Shown here one piece after another: positions 16,177-24,626 of a DNA stretch of 64,000 nucleotides. The notes beneath the pieces were generated by a model, which was given only the letters and a program-made list of their open reading frames with translations, made no database searches and had not been told where the DNA came from. The number at the start of each line of letters is the position of its first letter. Position 1 is the first letter of the stretch. The translations under genes were made by a program, and so were the position numbers. Source of the stretch: Bacteroidia bacterium (lineage in GTDB: Bacteria; Bacteroidota; Bacteroidia; Flavobacteriales; Schleiferiaceae); contig JAUHWL010000005.1 in the NCBI GenBank assembly GCA_030424545.1, positions 124,001-188,000 of the forward strand, read 5' to 3'.

Positions 16177-18546
16177 TTAAAACTCTATAATTACTCCCAC
16201 CGATGGAATAACCGTTCCGGTAGAATTTTCTAATGAGGTGGTTAAGTATTTTGAAGGATCGTTAGGATCTGTAACTGGCACGCCATTATCATCTCTAACA
16301 ACATCTATAAACGGTTGGCCTTGCACACTTTGCCCCAGCGCATTCTGAATATCGAAATACAGGTCTAAATTTAGATTGTTAAAAAACCATTTTTTATCAA
16401 TGCGAACGTTTAAACGGTTAAACGGATTTACGCGTTCTGTATTTAGCTGGTTATAATCGGTAACCGGAAAACCGGTATTGTCCCAATAATCTTTATCGGC
16501 CGTTGCGGCCTCATCATACGGAGTATATGGCGCACCGCCCAAGAATTGATATTGCACACCTACCTCCCAATTTTTGCCAAACTTTTTACCCATGGTAATG
16601 GTGGCTATTAGTCTGTTATCCCAGCTAGACGGAACATAATTGTTGTTTCCATCTTCAAACTCGCTTCTTACTAGAGTTAACGCGGCAATGCCAAAAAACC
16701 CTTTGTATAGTTTTTGCTCGTACGATATTTCTAAGCCATAAGCGCGCCCTTTGTTGGTAGATACAGCAGGCTGATTTCCGACCACCCCAAAGTCTCCGCC
16801 CAAATTGGCCAACGAAACAGAATCACGCAACAAAAAAGGGTAATTGCTGTATTTTTTATAAAAACCTTCTACGCTCATACGGCCATTAAACGGAAATAAA
16901 TACGCCAATCCAGCCACAAAATGTTCGGCTTGTATATAGGTTAAATCTGTGTTTACCAAATCGCCTTCTGCGTTTCTGTAGCCCATGGTGGTATATGGTG
17001 GCAGCTGATAATATATCCCCCAATTGGCACTTGCACTTAATGCATCTGTTAAGTTGTAAGACACCGAAACACGTGGCGAAAGTTGATTGAGCAAGTTTTG
17101 CATTTCTGAATTAAAGTTTATGGCATCGGCCCGCAAGCCCAAACTAATATCTAACCGATTAAAAAACGTGCGCGCTGCATGCCCAAAAACAAACCATTTA
17201 TAAAGGTGCAGGTTGCTGGTGTAGTCTACCACTTGTCCGTTTGCAAATCGCTTATCTACAGTGGTGGTATTGTATTTTACTTCTTCTAAACCCAAGCCTG
17301 CCGTGTACAATACTTTTTTGGCTCTATAAATATTTTCTACGCGTAGTTTATTTTCAATTTCTTGGCTTTCATAATCTAAAAGTTGCTCATCATTTTCGTT
17401 GTTGTTTTTAAACTTAAACGCGGTGTTGTTTAGCATAAATCTGCTAAGGATGATGTTGGTATAACCTGTTTCTCTAAAGTTTGTGTATTTGGCACCAACG
17501 CTGTAATTCCACTGCTCGTTTACCGGTAAATTGTTTAGCAGATATTGTTGTTCTGGTGTTTCGTTGGCATCTAAATTTAGGGCGAAGTTATCTATGGCGC
17601 CCAAGCCCAAAACGGTAAGCTGGTTTTTCCGATTAAAATTGTGTTTTACCTTAAACTGAAAATCGTTGTAGGTGGGTAAAAATGGTAGTTCTAAAACCGA
17701 GAATAAAAATTGCAAATAGCTTCGTCTTGCTGAGGCTAAAAAAGTAGTTTTTTTCCCGATTGGCCCTTCAAGTGTTAACCCAACATCGCTTGCTCCTACT
17801 TGAAAGATACCACCAATTCTATCCGTACGCCCTTCCTTTAAATTAATTTCCATTAAAGAGCTAAGCATATTGCCACGGTTTGCAGGGAATGCACCGGTGT
17901 AAAAATCTACATCGCTGATAAAGTTTACGTTTATCATTCCCACAGGGCCACCACTGCTACCTTGGGTTGCAAAGTGGTTAATGGCAGGGATTTCTATCCC
18001 ATCTAAATAAAACCTGTTTTCGTTAGGACCTCCACCGCGTATGATTAAATCATTACGAAACGATACCGTAGATGCAACTCCTGGCAACGCTTGTATGACA
18101 CGAGAAATATCTTGATTTCCTCCGGGGTTTCTTTGTATTTCGTTAATACCCAACGTTTTTAAGGATACGGGACTTTCTATATTTCGCTCAAATTTATTTT
18201 GAACAGTAACCTCTACTTCATCTAATTTTACTGAAGATTCCTCTAGTTTAAAATTTAAAATAGTTGGCTTTAAATTGGTTACAGCAACCTCATACTCTAT
18301 TTTACTTAAAAAACCAATAAACTGGGCTTCTACATTATAAAGCCCTGGTTCAATGTTTATGATTTCATAATTCCCGTCAACATCTGTAGTGGCACCAAGC
18401 GTTGTGCCTTCTAAAAAAACCGCAGCAAACGGCAGAGGTTCGTTGTTTAGAGCATTAACCACTTTTCCCTTAATAATGCCTTTTTGTGCTATAGCTAGCA
18501 TCGGAACAGAAAGCAGAAAAGCGATAATTAAATAAAAACGTTTCAT
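16177..18546 (-). CDS. TonB-dependent receptor with carboxypeptidase-like N-terminal domain
   Basis: 789 residues. A signal peptide (MKRFYLIIAFLLSVPMLAIAQ) is followed by a CarboxypepD_reg-like beta-sandwich (KGIIKGKVVNALNNEPLPFAAVFLEG, about 23-105), a plug domain (about 115-225, with VIQALPGVASTV and IRGGGPNENRFYLDGIEI) and a long barrel. It would carry a substrate across the outer membrane using TonB energy; there is no SusD partner nearby, so the substrate is unknown. ATG at 18546. Convergent with the barrel gene at 14995, 12 bp apart. Confidence 0.9.
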   Translation of the reverse strand: MKRFYLIIAFLLSVPMLAIAQKGIIKGKVVNALNNEPLPFAAVFLEGTTLGATTDVDGNYEIINIEPGLYNVEAQFIGFLSKIEYEVAVTNLKPTILNFKLEESSVKLDEVEVTVQNKFERNIESPVSLKTLGINEIQRNPGGNQDISRVIQALPGVASTVSFRNDLIIRGGGPNENRFYLDGIEIPAINHFATQGSSGGPVGMINVNFISDVDFYTGAFPANRGNMLSSLMEINLKEGRTDRIGGIFQVGASDVGLTLEGPIGKKTTFLASARRSYLQFLFSVLELPFLPTYNDFQFKVKHNFNRKNQLTVLGLGAIDNFALNLDANETPEQQYLLNNLPVNEQWNYSVGAKYTNFRETGYTNIILSRFMLNNTAFKFKNNNENDEQLLDYESQEIENKLRVENIYRAKKVLYTAGLGLEEVKYNTTTVDKRFANGQVVDYTSNLHLYKWFVFGHAARTFFNRLDISLGLRADAINFNSEMQNLLNQLSPRVSVSYNLTDALSASANWGIYYQLPPYTTMGYRNAEGDLVNTDLTYIQAEHFVAGLAYLFPFNGRMSVEGFYKKYSNYPFLLRDSVSLANLGGDFGVVGNQPAVSTNKGRAYGLEISYEQKLYKGFFGIAALTLVRSEFEDGNNNYVPSSWDNRLIATITMGKKFGKNWEVGVQYQFLGGAPYTPYDEAATADKDYWDNTGFPVTDYNQLNTERVNPFNRLNVRIDKKWFFNNLNLDLYFDIQNALGQSVQGQPFIDVVRDDNGVPVTDPNDPSKYLTTSLENSTGTVIPSVGVIIEF

Positions 18547-18656
18547 GTAAAAAAACTGCGTTGCACTGTGAAGTAACCCATTTGTGTAAAAGTTGTTTTT
18601 ATCAATATTTAAAAATTGTCTTGGCTATTTTTCTAGAATCAATAAATAATCTACAG

Positions 18657-19640
18657 CTAAAGCGCTATTTCCATTCCAAACGTAGCCACATCAAAACCAT
18701 GGTCGCGCACAAAAAAGGCTTCTTCGCTTGTTGGATTTATTAGTGGATTTGTATGATTGAAATGAATAAAAATAACTTTCTGTTTATCGTGCGGATGCAT
18801 GTTTTTAAAGAGTTCCATGCTTTCTTCTACAAATGGGTGAGGCACGGCTGCCATATCTCGGTCAATCTCGCCATCTGCAAAAAAGGTAGCATCTATCAAG
18901 GCATAATCAACCTTTTCAATTTCGGCAACAATGTCTTTTTCCCACAAACTCCATTTGTTAATATCGGGGATAAAAAGCAGCGTTTTGTTGGGACCAATAA
19001 TTTTAAATCCCACGGCTTCGGAATATTCATCGCGGTGCGGAACCAACATGGGAATGACTTTTAGCCACTCGGAAAGTTGCACTGTAGAATCGTTTTGCAA
19101 TTCGTTCAACTCAATATTGCCTAAATCTACCAGCTGATTCCACGGGCCGTTGGTCTCTAAAAAACGTTTCATTTTTGGCATAGCAAACACCGGGACAGAA
19201 TCCGCGCCCAGCGCTTCTCGCCCTAAAAACATCAACCCCGTGTAATGGCCAATGTGGGCGTGAGTGAGAAAAATACCATCGGGCAATACACCAAAATTAT
19301 TGTCTTTTTGATTGTTTAAATATTCAACCTGCGTGGTAAAATCTGGCGAAGCTTCAAATAGATATTGCTTGCCGTGGTTATAATCAACCACACCTAAAGA
19401 AACCACCTTACGCTCTGGGTCTGGGTTAAGAAACAAATCTTTGCAACACGAATTTTTGCAACCCATGTGTGGCGAGCCACCATCTTGCACCGTGCCTAGC
19501 ACCGTTACCCAAACATCTTTTCGCGCAGCAATTTCTTCGTTGCGCTCAACAAGAATTTCTGGTTTTTCTTGTGGAAAATCGCATCCCACAAAACCAAGAA
19601 AAAGAAATAATCTAGCAAAAAGCAAACTTCTATTTTTCAT
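18657..19640 (-). CDS. PqqB-like metallo-beta-lactamase-fold lipoprotein
   Basis: 327 residues. A lipoprotein signal ends LFLGFVGC. The fold is a metallo-beta-lactamase of the PqqB type: VTVLGTVQDGGSPHMGC, then FLTHAHIGHYTGL, in which the usual HxHxDH reads HAHIGH, as in PqqB. No other pqq gene is in the window, so a role in PQQ synthesis is not supported. ATG 19640 is chosen; upstream in-frame Met/TTG codons lie inside the previous gene. It overlaps the NTF2-like gene by 11 bp, which suggests co-transcription. Confidence 0.82.
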   Translation of the reverse strand: MKNRSLLFARLFLFLGFVGCDFPQEKPEILVERNEEIAARKDVWVTVLGTVQDGGSPHMGCKNSCCKDLFLNPDPERKVVSLGVVDYNHGKQYLFEASPDFTTQVEYLNNQKDNNFGVLPDGIFLTHAHIGHYTGLMFLGREALGADSVPVFAMPKMKRFLETNGPWNQLVDLGNIELNELQNDSTVQLSEWLKVIPMLVPHRDEYSEAVGFKIIGPNKTLLFIPDINKWSLWEKDIVAEIEKVDYALIDATFFADGEIDRDMAAVPHPFVEESMELFKNMHPHDKQKVIFIHFNHTNPLINPTSEEAFFVRDHGFDVATFGMEIAL

Positions 19641-20103
19641 GATTCTGCGCTTCATATTTCTGTAACAAATGGTTGGTTTGCGCATTTAATTTCGTTTTAA
19701 AAAAAGCTGTTCCGCCCAGCAACAAACCTTTAAAACCAAGCGCTTGTTTGGCCCAAGTATGTAAATTAAAGTGGTCTGTGTGGCGGATGATTAATCCATC
19801 TTGAAAAGAAAATTTTGCATCGATGATGTTGTGCACTTTTCTTCCTGTTTTAGAAAACGTATAAAATGCTTCCCAATGCGCAGAGCCCATATTTTCATCG
19901 CCAATAATGTTTGAAAATGCTACACGAAAGGTTTCTTTTTTCTGGCTGGCCATCAACATGCGCCACATATTTTTGGCGTGCTCCCCTTTTAGTTTTCCAA
20001 AAGCCGGATCTTCAAACTCAACTTCAGTATGATAACAAGAAACCATGGTTTCTGCATCTAAAAAGGCAAAAGCAGTGTAGAATTTTTCAATAACTTCTTT
20101 CAT
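19630..20103 (-). CDS. NTF2-like (SnoaL) fold protein
   Basis: 157 residues from ATG 20103 (MKEVIEKFYTAFAFLDAETM). The pattern FYTAF..DAETMVSCYHTEVEFEDPAFG followed by WEAFYTFSKTGRKVHNIIDAKFSFQDGLI matches the cone-shaped NTF2/SnoaL family, which includes small hydrolases, isomerases and pure binding proteins. No catalytic residues are certain. No signal peptide, so cytoplasmic. Overlaps the PqqB-like gene downstream. Confidence 0.78.
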   Translation of the reverse strand: MKEVIEKFYTAFAFLDAETMVSCYHTEVEFEDPAFGKLKGEHAKNMWRMLMASQKKETFRVAFSNIIGDENMGSAHWEAFYTFSKTGRKVHNIIDAKFSFQDGLIIRHTDHFNLHTWAKQALGFKGLLLGGTAFFKTKLNAQTNHLLQKYEAQNHEK

Positions 20104-20194
20104 GAGGCTGAAAGTACAATAACATTCGTGCATTAAAAAGGCATTCAATCAGCAAAATGAAGTAATCTTGTGCATACTTGAATTTTATACCTCA

Positions 20195-21214
20195 ATGAAG
20201 CAAATAGCGAATTTTACTTCCCCTAAAACCTTTAAGGCTACAGAATTAACAGCAGATAATGCCCAGCTTGTAGAGGTTGAAAAACCATTTGACGAATTAA
20301 AAAATGGTGAAGTTTGGATACAAATAAAAGCATCGCCCATAAACCCTTCAGACTTGGCCATGCTTGCCGGAACATATCCGCATTTAAAAACGTACCCTTT
20401 TGTACCTGGGCTAGAAGCCTCGGGGATAGTAGTGGCCAGCGGAGGAGGATTTATGGCCAACTTTTTATTGGGTAAAAGAGTAGCTTGCTCTGCACCTGCT
20501 ACAGGCGATGGCACTTGGGCAGAATTTATGAAAGCGCCTGCGGCAAACTGCATTCCCCTAAGAAAAAAACTCTCTTTTGAGCAAGGTGCCAGCGCTATTG
20601 TAAACCCACTAACCGCATTGGCCTTGACAGAACGAGTTAAAAAAAGCGACAGCAAAAGTTTTGTAAACACAGCCGCTGCGGGCGCATTGGGTAAAATGAT
20701 AATCAAATTGGCCAAAGCCGAAAACCTCATTCCGATAAATATAGTGCGTAGGCCGGCTCAAGTTGATGAGTTAAAAGCGCTGGGCGCAACGGTGGTTTTA
20801 GATGCTTCTCAAGCCGATTTTGAAAAACACTTGCAAGAACAATACGAAACGTTAAAGCCACTTGTAATTTTAGATGCTATTGGCGGAGAGTTTTCTAACA
20901 CACTTTTATCTTTAGCCCCTAACGAAAGTACTTTGGTAACATACGCTTCCTTATCAAAAGATTTTTTACATCTACATCCTGCGCCCATTATTCGTTACGG
21001 CAAAAAAGTTGAGGGGTTTCATTTGGCGTATTATTTATCTCATCAATCTAAATTAAAACTTATTGGTTTTACACGAAAAGCACAAAAATTAATGATTGAA
21101 GGCACACTAGCTAGCCACATCCACCACAAATTTTCGTTACCAGAAATAAACCAAGCCATTGCAATTTATAGCAACCAAATGAGCGATGGAAAATACATAT
21201 TGTGTTTTGACTGA
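20195..21214 (+). CDS. Zinc-less MDR-type oxidoreductase (quinone oxidoreductase-like)
   Basis: 339 residues from ATG 20195 (MKQIANF). N-terminal GroES-like domain (VWIQIKASPINPSDLAMLAG, FVPGLEASGIV) and C-terminal Rossmann domain (NTAAAGALGKMIIKLAKAE, ALGATVVLDAS). The structural and catalytic zinc ligands of alcohol dehydrogenases are not seen, so an NADPH quinone reductase or enoyl reductase activity is more likely. A near-consensus -7 element TAATCTTG lies at 20163-20170. Divergent from the NTF2-like gene. Confidence 0.85.
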   Translation: MKQIANFTSPKTFKATELTADNAQLVEVEKPFDELKNGEVWIQIKASPINPSDLAMLAGTYPHLKTYPFVPGLEASGIVVASGGGFMANFLLGKRVACSAPATGDGTWAEFMKAPAANCIPLRKKLSFEQGASAIVNPLTALALTERVKKSDSKSFVNTAAAGALGKMIIKLAKAENLIPINIVRRPAQVDELKALGATVVLDASQADFEKHLQEQYETLKPLVILDAIGGEFSNTLLSLAPNESTLVTYASLSKDFLHLHPAPIIRYGKKVEGFHLAYYLSHQSKLKLIGFTRKAQKLMIEGTLASHIHHKFSLPEINQAIAIYSNQMSDGKYILCFD

Positions 21215-21449
21215 AACGTAATTTGCCCATACTATTAGGTGTGTAAATAGTTTGAACGATCAAGAGCCTTATACATCAATGCTTGACCTCTTAAAGAAGC
21301 CAATTACATGCTGAACTTTTTAGATAAGAAATATGAATATCTGATTTCTTGTTTTCTAGACCCTGAAATTTTCATTTATGTAATAATGTCTTTCCGTTCG
21401 CGGCATGCATTACTAAATTTTAACTTCTTACATCACATCCATTAATCCT

Positions 21450-21483
21450 TTGATATTTAACGAAGTAAATTATTTTATATTCG
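21450..21483 (+). promoter_or_regulatory. Putative promoter of the copper-type operon
   Basis: TTG at 21450-21452 and TATATTCG at 21476-21483 with a 23-bp spacer fit the Bacteroidota pattern TTG-N17-23-TAnnTTTG with one mismatch. The ATG follows 5 bp later, giving an almost leaderless message. The preceding 235 bp (21215-21449) show nothing else recognisable. Confidence 0.45.
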
Positions 21484-21488
21484 CAATA

Positions 21489-21893
21489 ATGATTCTAGCA
21501 AGAAAAATATTTTCATTTCTTTTAGTTGTCCTAGTATTAGGGTACGCAGGAGGAATTAACATTGCCAAACATCTGTGCGAGGGTAAGGTTGTTGCAAAAG
21601 CATTAAATAGCGAAGTAAAAGTTTGTAAAAAGGCAAAAGAATCTAAAACGCCTAGCACCAATTACCCTAGTATTTCGGAACAGTCATGTTGCGATACTGA
21701 GTTTAGCTTTTTTCAATCAGACGATTTTTCAGAAAATCAAGTTTCTCTAGACTTTACACTAGATTCCTTTTTTATTCATGACGCATTTACAGTTCCCGTT
21801 TTAATTACTGTAAATCAACCTCTTTACAACTATTTCCCCCCTCCCCTTTACAGTAAACCATTACATGTGGTTTATGAGCAATATTTAATTTAG
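21489..21893 (+). CDS. HYC_CC_PP-type small exported protein
   Basis: 134 residues: an N-terminal hydrophobic segment, KHLCEG (His-x-Cys), SCCDTE (CC) and YFPPPLY (PP), the three features that name the HYC_CC_PP family of Bacteroidota. The Cys/His pairs suggest metal binding. Function is unproven; it is often found near copper or heavy-metal genes, which fits the genes downstream. The ATG at 21489 is preferred over a TTG at 21450 that would overlap the promoter. Confidence 0.7.
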   Translation: MILARKIFSFLLVVLVLGYAGGINIAKHLCEGKVVAKALNSEVKVCKKAKESKTPSTNYPSISEQSCCDTEFSFFQSDDFSENQVSLDFTLDSFFIHDAFTVPVLITVNQPLYNYFPPPLYSKPLHVVYEQYLI

Positions 21894-21967
21894 AATTTGA
21901 TATTTCCTTTTTCGGTTAAACCATCCGAAACCTAGGCAAATCAATTATTCATTAAATATTAACATCA

Positions 21968-22180
21968 ATGAAATCAAATCTATACAAGCTTGTAGTAGTA
22001 CTAGCGCTAAGCACCTCAAGTGTTTTAATAACGTCTTGTGGTGAATCTGCAAATACAAATCAAACAGAAACTGCGCAAGCTACATACGCTTGTCCTATGG
22101 ACTGTGAAAACGGAAAAACTTACAGTGACGAAGGAATTTGTCCTGTGTGTGAAATGGATTTAAAAGAAGTTGAACAATAA
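21968..22180 (+). CDS. Heavy-metal-binding-domain lipoprotein
   Basis: 70 residues. Lipobox LITSCG, a short Thr/Gln/Ala linker, then a single heavy-metal-binding module YACPMDCENGKTYSDEG with ICPVCEMDL: the CPM and CxxCxMDL pattern seen in CusB-like and other copper proteins. It is probably anchored in a membrane as a periplasmic copper (or related metal) binder. 11 bp from the MbnP-like gene. Confidence 0.85.
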   Translation: MKSNLYKLVVVLALSTSSVLITSCGESANTNQTETAQATYACPMDCENGKTYSDEGICPVCEMDLKEVEQ

Positions 22181-22191
22181 ATCATACTAAA

Positions 22192-23151
22192 ATGAAAAAA
22201 GCATTACAAATATTTATCATATTCCTATTATCAGTTTCGTTACAAGCACAAACTGATGTTTACTTTAAAATTAATCATTTATTAGGGTCAAGTCCATTTG
22301 CCTTTGGAGCCACGGCATCCAATAATCTTGGCAACTCCTTTAATGTTTCAAGGCTTCAATATTATATAGCCGAAGTTAAGATTGTACATGATGGAGGGCA
22401 AGTTACCAGCGTGCCAAACACTTGGTTCTTGGTAAATGCAAACACCCAGGTTAACGCATTACTTGGTAACTTTAACATTACAACCGTTGAAGCTATAAAA
22501 TTTAGCATCGGTGTGGAACAAAGTTACAATCACTTAGATCCTGCCTCTTACCCTATGAGTCACCCACTTGCGCCAAAATCACCATCAATGCATTGGGGAT
22601 GGTCTGCAGGATACCGATTTGTTGCAATGGAAGGGAAATCTGGAGCTTCAATGAACCAAACATATGAGTTTCACGCTTTAGGCGATGCCAACTACCACAC
22701 GTTTACAATACCTACTTCTGGCACCTTAAACGGTTCTGATCTGACACTAGAAATCAATGCTGACTACGAAAAAGCACTATACAATATAAATGTAGCCTCA
22801 GGTAATAATATCATTCATGGTGAAACGGGAAAGGCAGCCGACCTGTTGGTTAACTTTAGCCAAAATGTTTTTACATCTGCTGATGGTAATAACTCAATTG
22901 GACTTGAAGAAACCGACCCTTCAAAAATTGTTTTTTATCCAAACCCATCAGCGTCTAAAATCTTTATTTCCGGAACCCAAAAGGGCGCGTCAATCCAAGT
23001 TTTTAATTCAATCGGAAGCCTTGTATTGAAAACGGATTTAGCAGATCATCAAAAAAATATTATTGAATTAAAAACTGCTGGGATGTATTATTTCAACATT
23101 GTTGAAAATGGTAATGTGATTAAGTCTGAAAAAATTATCATAATAAAATAG
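22192..23151 (+). CDS. MbnP-like copper-binding protein with T9SS sorting domain
   Basis: 319 residues. Signal peptide ending SLQAQ; then an MbnP-like domain with the strong signature PSMHWGWSAGYRFVAMEG (about residues 129-145); the last about 75 residues are a type A T9SS sorting domain (IVFYPNPSASKIFISG ... KIIIIK). In methanotrophs MbnP holds copper through kynurenine made from Trp by its partner MbnH. The gene for an MbnH-like peroxidase starts 3 bp downstream. The T9SS tail implies secretion or display on the cell surface, unlike the periplasmic methanotroph protein. Confidence 0.82.
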   Translation: MKKALQIFIIFLLSVSLQAQTDVYFKINHLLGSSPFAFGATASNNLGNSFNVSRLQYYIAEVKIVHDGGQVTSVPNTWFLVNANTQVNALLGNFNITTVEAIKFSIGVEQSYNHLDPASYPMSHPLAPKSPSMHWGWSAGYRFVAMEGKSGASMNQTYEFHALGDANYHTFTIPTSGTLNGSDLTLEINADYEKALYNINVASGNNIIHGETGKAADLLVNFSQNVFTSADGNNSIGLEETDPSKIVFYPNPSASKIFISGTQKGASIQVFNSIGSLVLKTDLADHQKNIIELKTAGMYYFNIVENGNVIKSEKIIIIK

Positions 23152-23154
23152 ACC

Positions 23155-24243
23155 ATGAAACTTTTTAAAATATCAATCGCTGTTTTAGGCTTTATAGCCT
23201 TGATCTTATCTTGTAAAAAAGATACACCACAAGAAAACCAAGTAAGGTATGATGGCACCCCATACCAGATGCATATAGGAGACTTTCCTCCGCCAGCCAT
23301 AGCAACAGACAATCAACTCACAAAACAGGGAGTACAGCTCGGACGAATGTTGTTTTACGAGAAAAAACTATCAAAAGATGGTTCTCAGTCTTGCGCATCA
23401 TGTCACAGACAAAAACATGCATTCTCAGATACCAATCAGTTTTCAATTGGTGTAGATGGCTTCCCTGGTAAACGCCAAGCAATGGCGGCTTTTAATATGG
23501 CATGGAATAATAATGAGTTTTTCTGGGATGGCAGGGCACATTTACTTAGAGATCAATCTTTAAAGCCTATTGAAGATTCCTTAGAAATGGCCGAATCCTT
23601 GCCAAATGTAATTGCAAAATTAGAAAGCGATCAAAAATATAAAGATCAATTCATGAGGGCCTTTGGCAGCTCAGAAATCACCAGCGAAAAAATGTCGTTG
23701 GCCATGGAACAGTTCATGAACAGTATAACTTCAGTAGATTCTAAGTATGATAAGTTTTTAAGGGGTGAAGCAACACTATCACCTAGCGAAGAAAGAGGTC
23801 GTAAACTTTACTTCACAGAATACAATCAATTTTTCCCCGATTCTTCAGGAGCAGATTGTGCACACTGCCATTCTCCAAAAAATTTTGAAAATAACCGCTA
23901 TATGAACAATGGATTACAAGAGGGCGGTGCATTTACAGATATTGGTAGAGAAAAAGTAACAGGCATGGCAAATGATAGAGGAAAAATGAAAGTACCTTCA
24001 TTACGAAACATTGCCCTAACCCCGCCTTATATGCACGATGGCCGATTTAATACATTAGAAGAAGTTATAGACCATTATAACAATGGATTAAAATCTTCAC
24101 CAACACTAGATCCCGCACTGCAACAAACAATGGGCACAGGGCTAATGCTTGATGCGCAAGACAAGGCAGATTTAGTAGCTTTCTTAAAAACGCTAACAGA
24201 TGAAATTATGTTAACAAAAGAGGAATACGCTGATCCGTTTTAA
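23155..24243 (+). CDS. MbnH-like diheme cytochrome c peroxidase-family lipoprotein
   Basis: 362 residues with lipobox LILSC (Cys20) and two heme c motifs: CASCH (80-84) and CAHCH near residue 237. The C-terminal segment VPSLRNIALTPPYMHDGRF is typical of the CcpA/MauG superfamily. In the MbnH branch the enzyme oxidises a Trp of MbnP. Pairing with the MbnP-like gene (3-bp gap) supports that branch over a plain H2O2-detoxifying peroxidase. Ends at 24243 ahead of a strong terminator. Confidence 0.85.
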   Translation: MKLFKISIAVLGFIALILSCKKDTPQENQVRYDGTPYQMHIGDFPPPAIATDNQLTKQGVQLGRMLFYEKKLSKDGSQSCASCHRQKHAFSDTNQFSIGVDGFPGKRQAMAAFNMAWNNNEFFWDGRAHLLRDQSLKPIEDSLEMAESLPNVIAKLESDQKYKDQFMRAFGSSEITSEKMSLAMEQFMNSITSVDSKYDKFLRGEATLSPSEERGRKLYFTEYNQFFPDSSGADCAHCHSPKNFENNRYMNNGLQEGGAFTDIGREKVTGMANDRGKMKVPSLRNIALTPPYMHDGRFNTLEEVIDHYNNGLKSSPTLDPALQQTMGTGLMLDAQDKADLVAFLKTLTDEIMLTKEEYADPF

Positions 24244-24369
24244 TGTGGTGGTGCTTTTATAGAGATATGGACCCAGGAAAATTTGCTTTCCATTTATGAT
24301 ATAAAGGATTCAAGTAGAATGGAAAAACCTCAAAATAAATTTCTTTTTAAACAAAAATCTTAGAAATAA

Positions 24370-24400
24370 AAAACCCCAACAGGTAATCTGTTGGGGTTTT
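24370..24400. terminator. Bidirectional intrinsic terminator
   Basis: A perfect 13-bp stem AAAACCCCAACAG / CTGTTGGGGTTTT with loop GTAAT. T-rich on both strands, so it can end both the operon from the left and tRNA-Leu from the right. Confidence 0.85.
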
Positions 24401-24401
24401 G

Positions 24402-24483
24402 TGCGGGCGGGGAGACTCGAACTCCCACACCGTAAGGCACTAGATCCTAAGTCTAGCGTGTCTACCAATTCCACCACGCCCGC
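24402..24483 (-). tRNA. tRNA-Leu (anticodon TAG)
   Basis: 82-nt cloverleaf: acceptor GCGGGCG pairs with CGCCCGC, D-arm with TGGTAGACACG, anticodon stem CTAGA/TCTAG with loop CTTAGGA (anticodon TAG), long class II variable arm, T-arm GGGAGTTCGAGTCTCCC. CCA is not encoded. Confidence 0.93.
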
Positions 24484-24593
24484 ATTTAGACTCTTTCCTT
24501 ATAAAATTAAGGGCTGCAAATATACACTGTATTTGAAATTAGCAAAACTATTTTTTTACGCAAATTTTGGTGGGTCACTCTTGCACATAATTG

Positions 24594-24601
24594 TATTTTT
24601 G
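24594..24601 (+). promoter_or_regulatory. Putative -7 element TATTTTTG
   Basis: Full match to TAnnTTTG 25 bp upstream of the flavin reductase ATG. A TTG lies 24 bp upstream, slightly beyond the usual spacer. Confidence 0.4.
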
Positions 24602-24626
24602 AGGCCGCAAAAAAACGCGCATTGCT

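Noticed and set aside
14995-18546. SusC/SusD polysaccharide-utilisation locus
   Set aside because: There is a TonB receptor but no SusD-like lipoprotein and no glycoside hydrolase beside it.
18657-19640. PQQ biosynthesis locus
   Set aside because: Only a PqqB-like fold is present, as a lipoprotein; no pqqA, C, D or E is seen.
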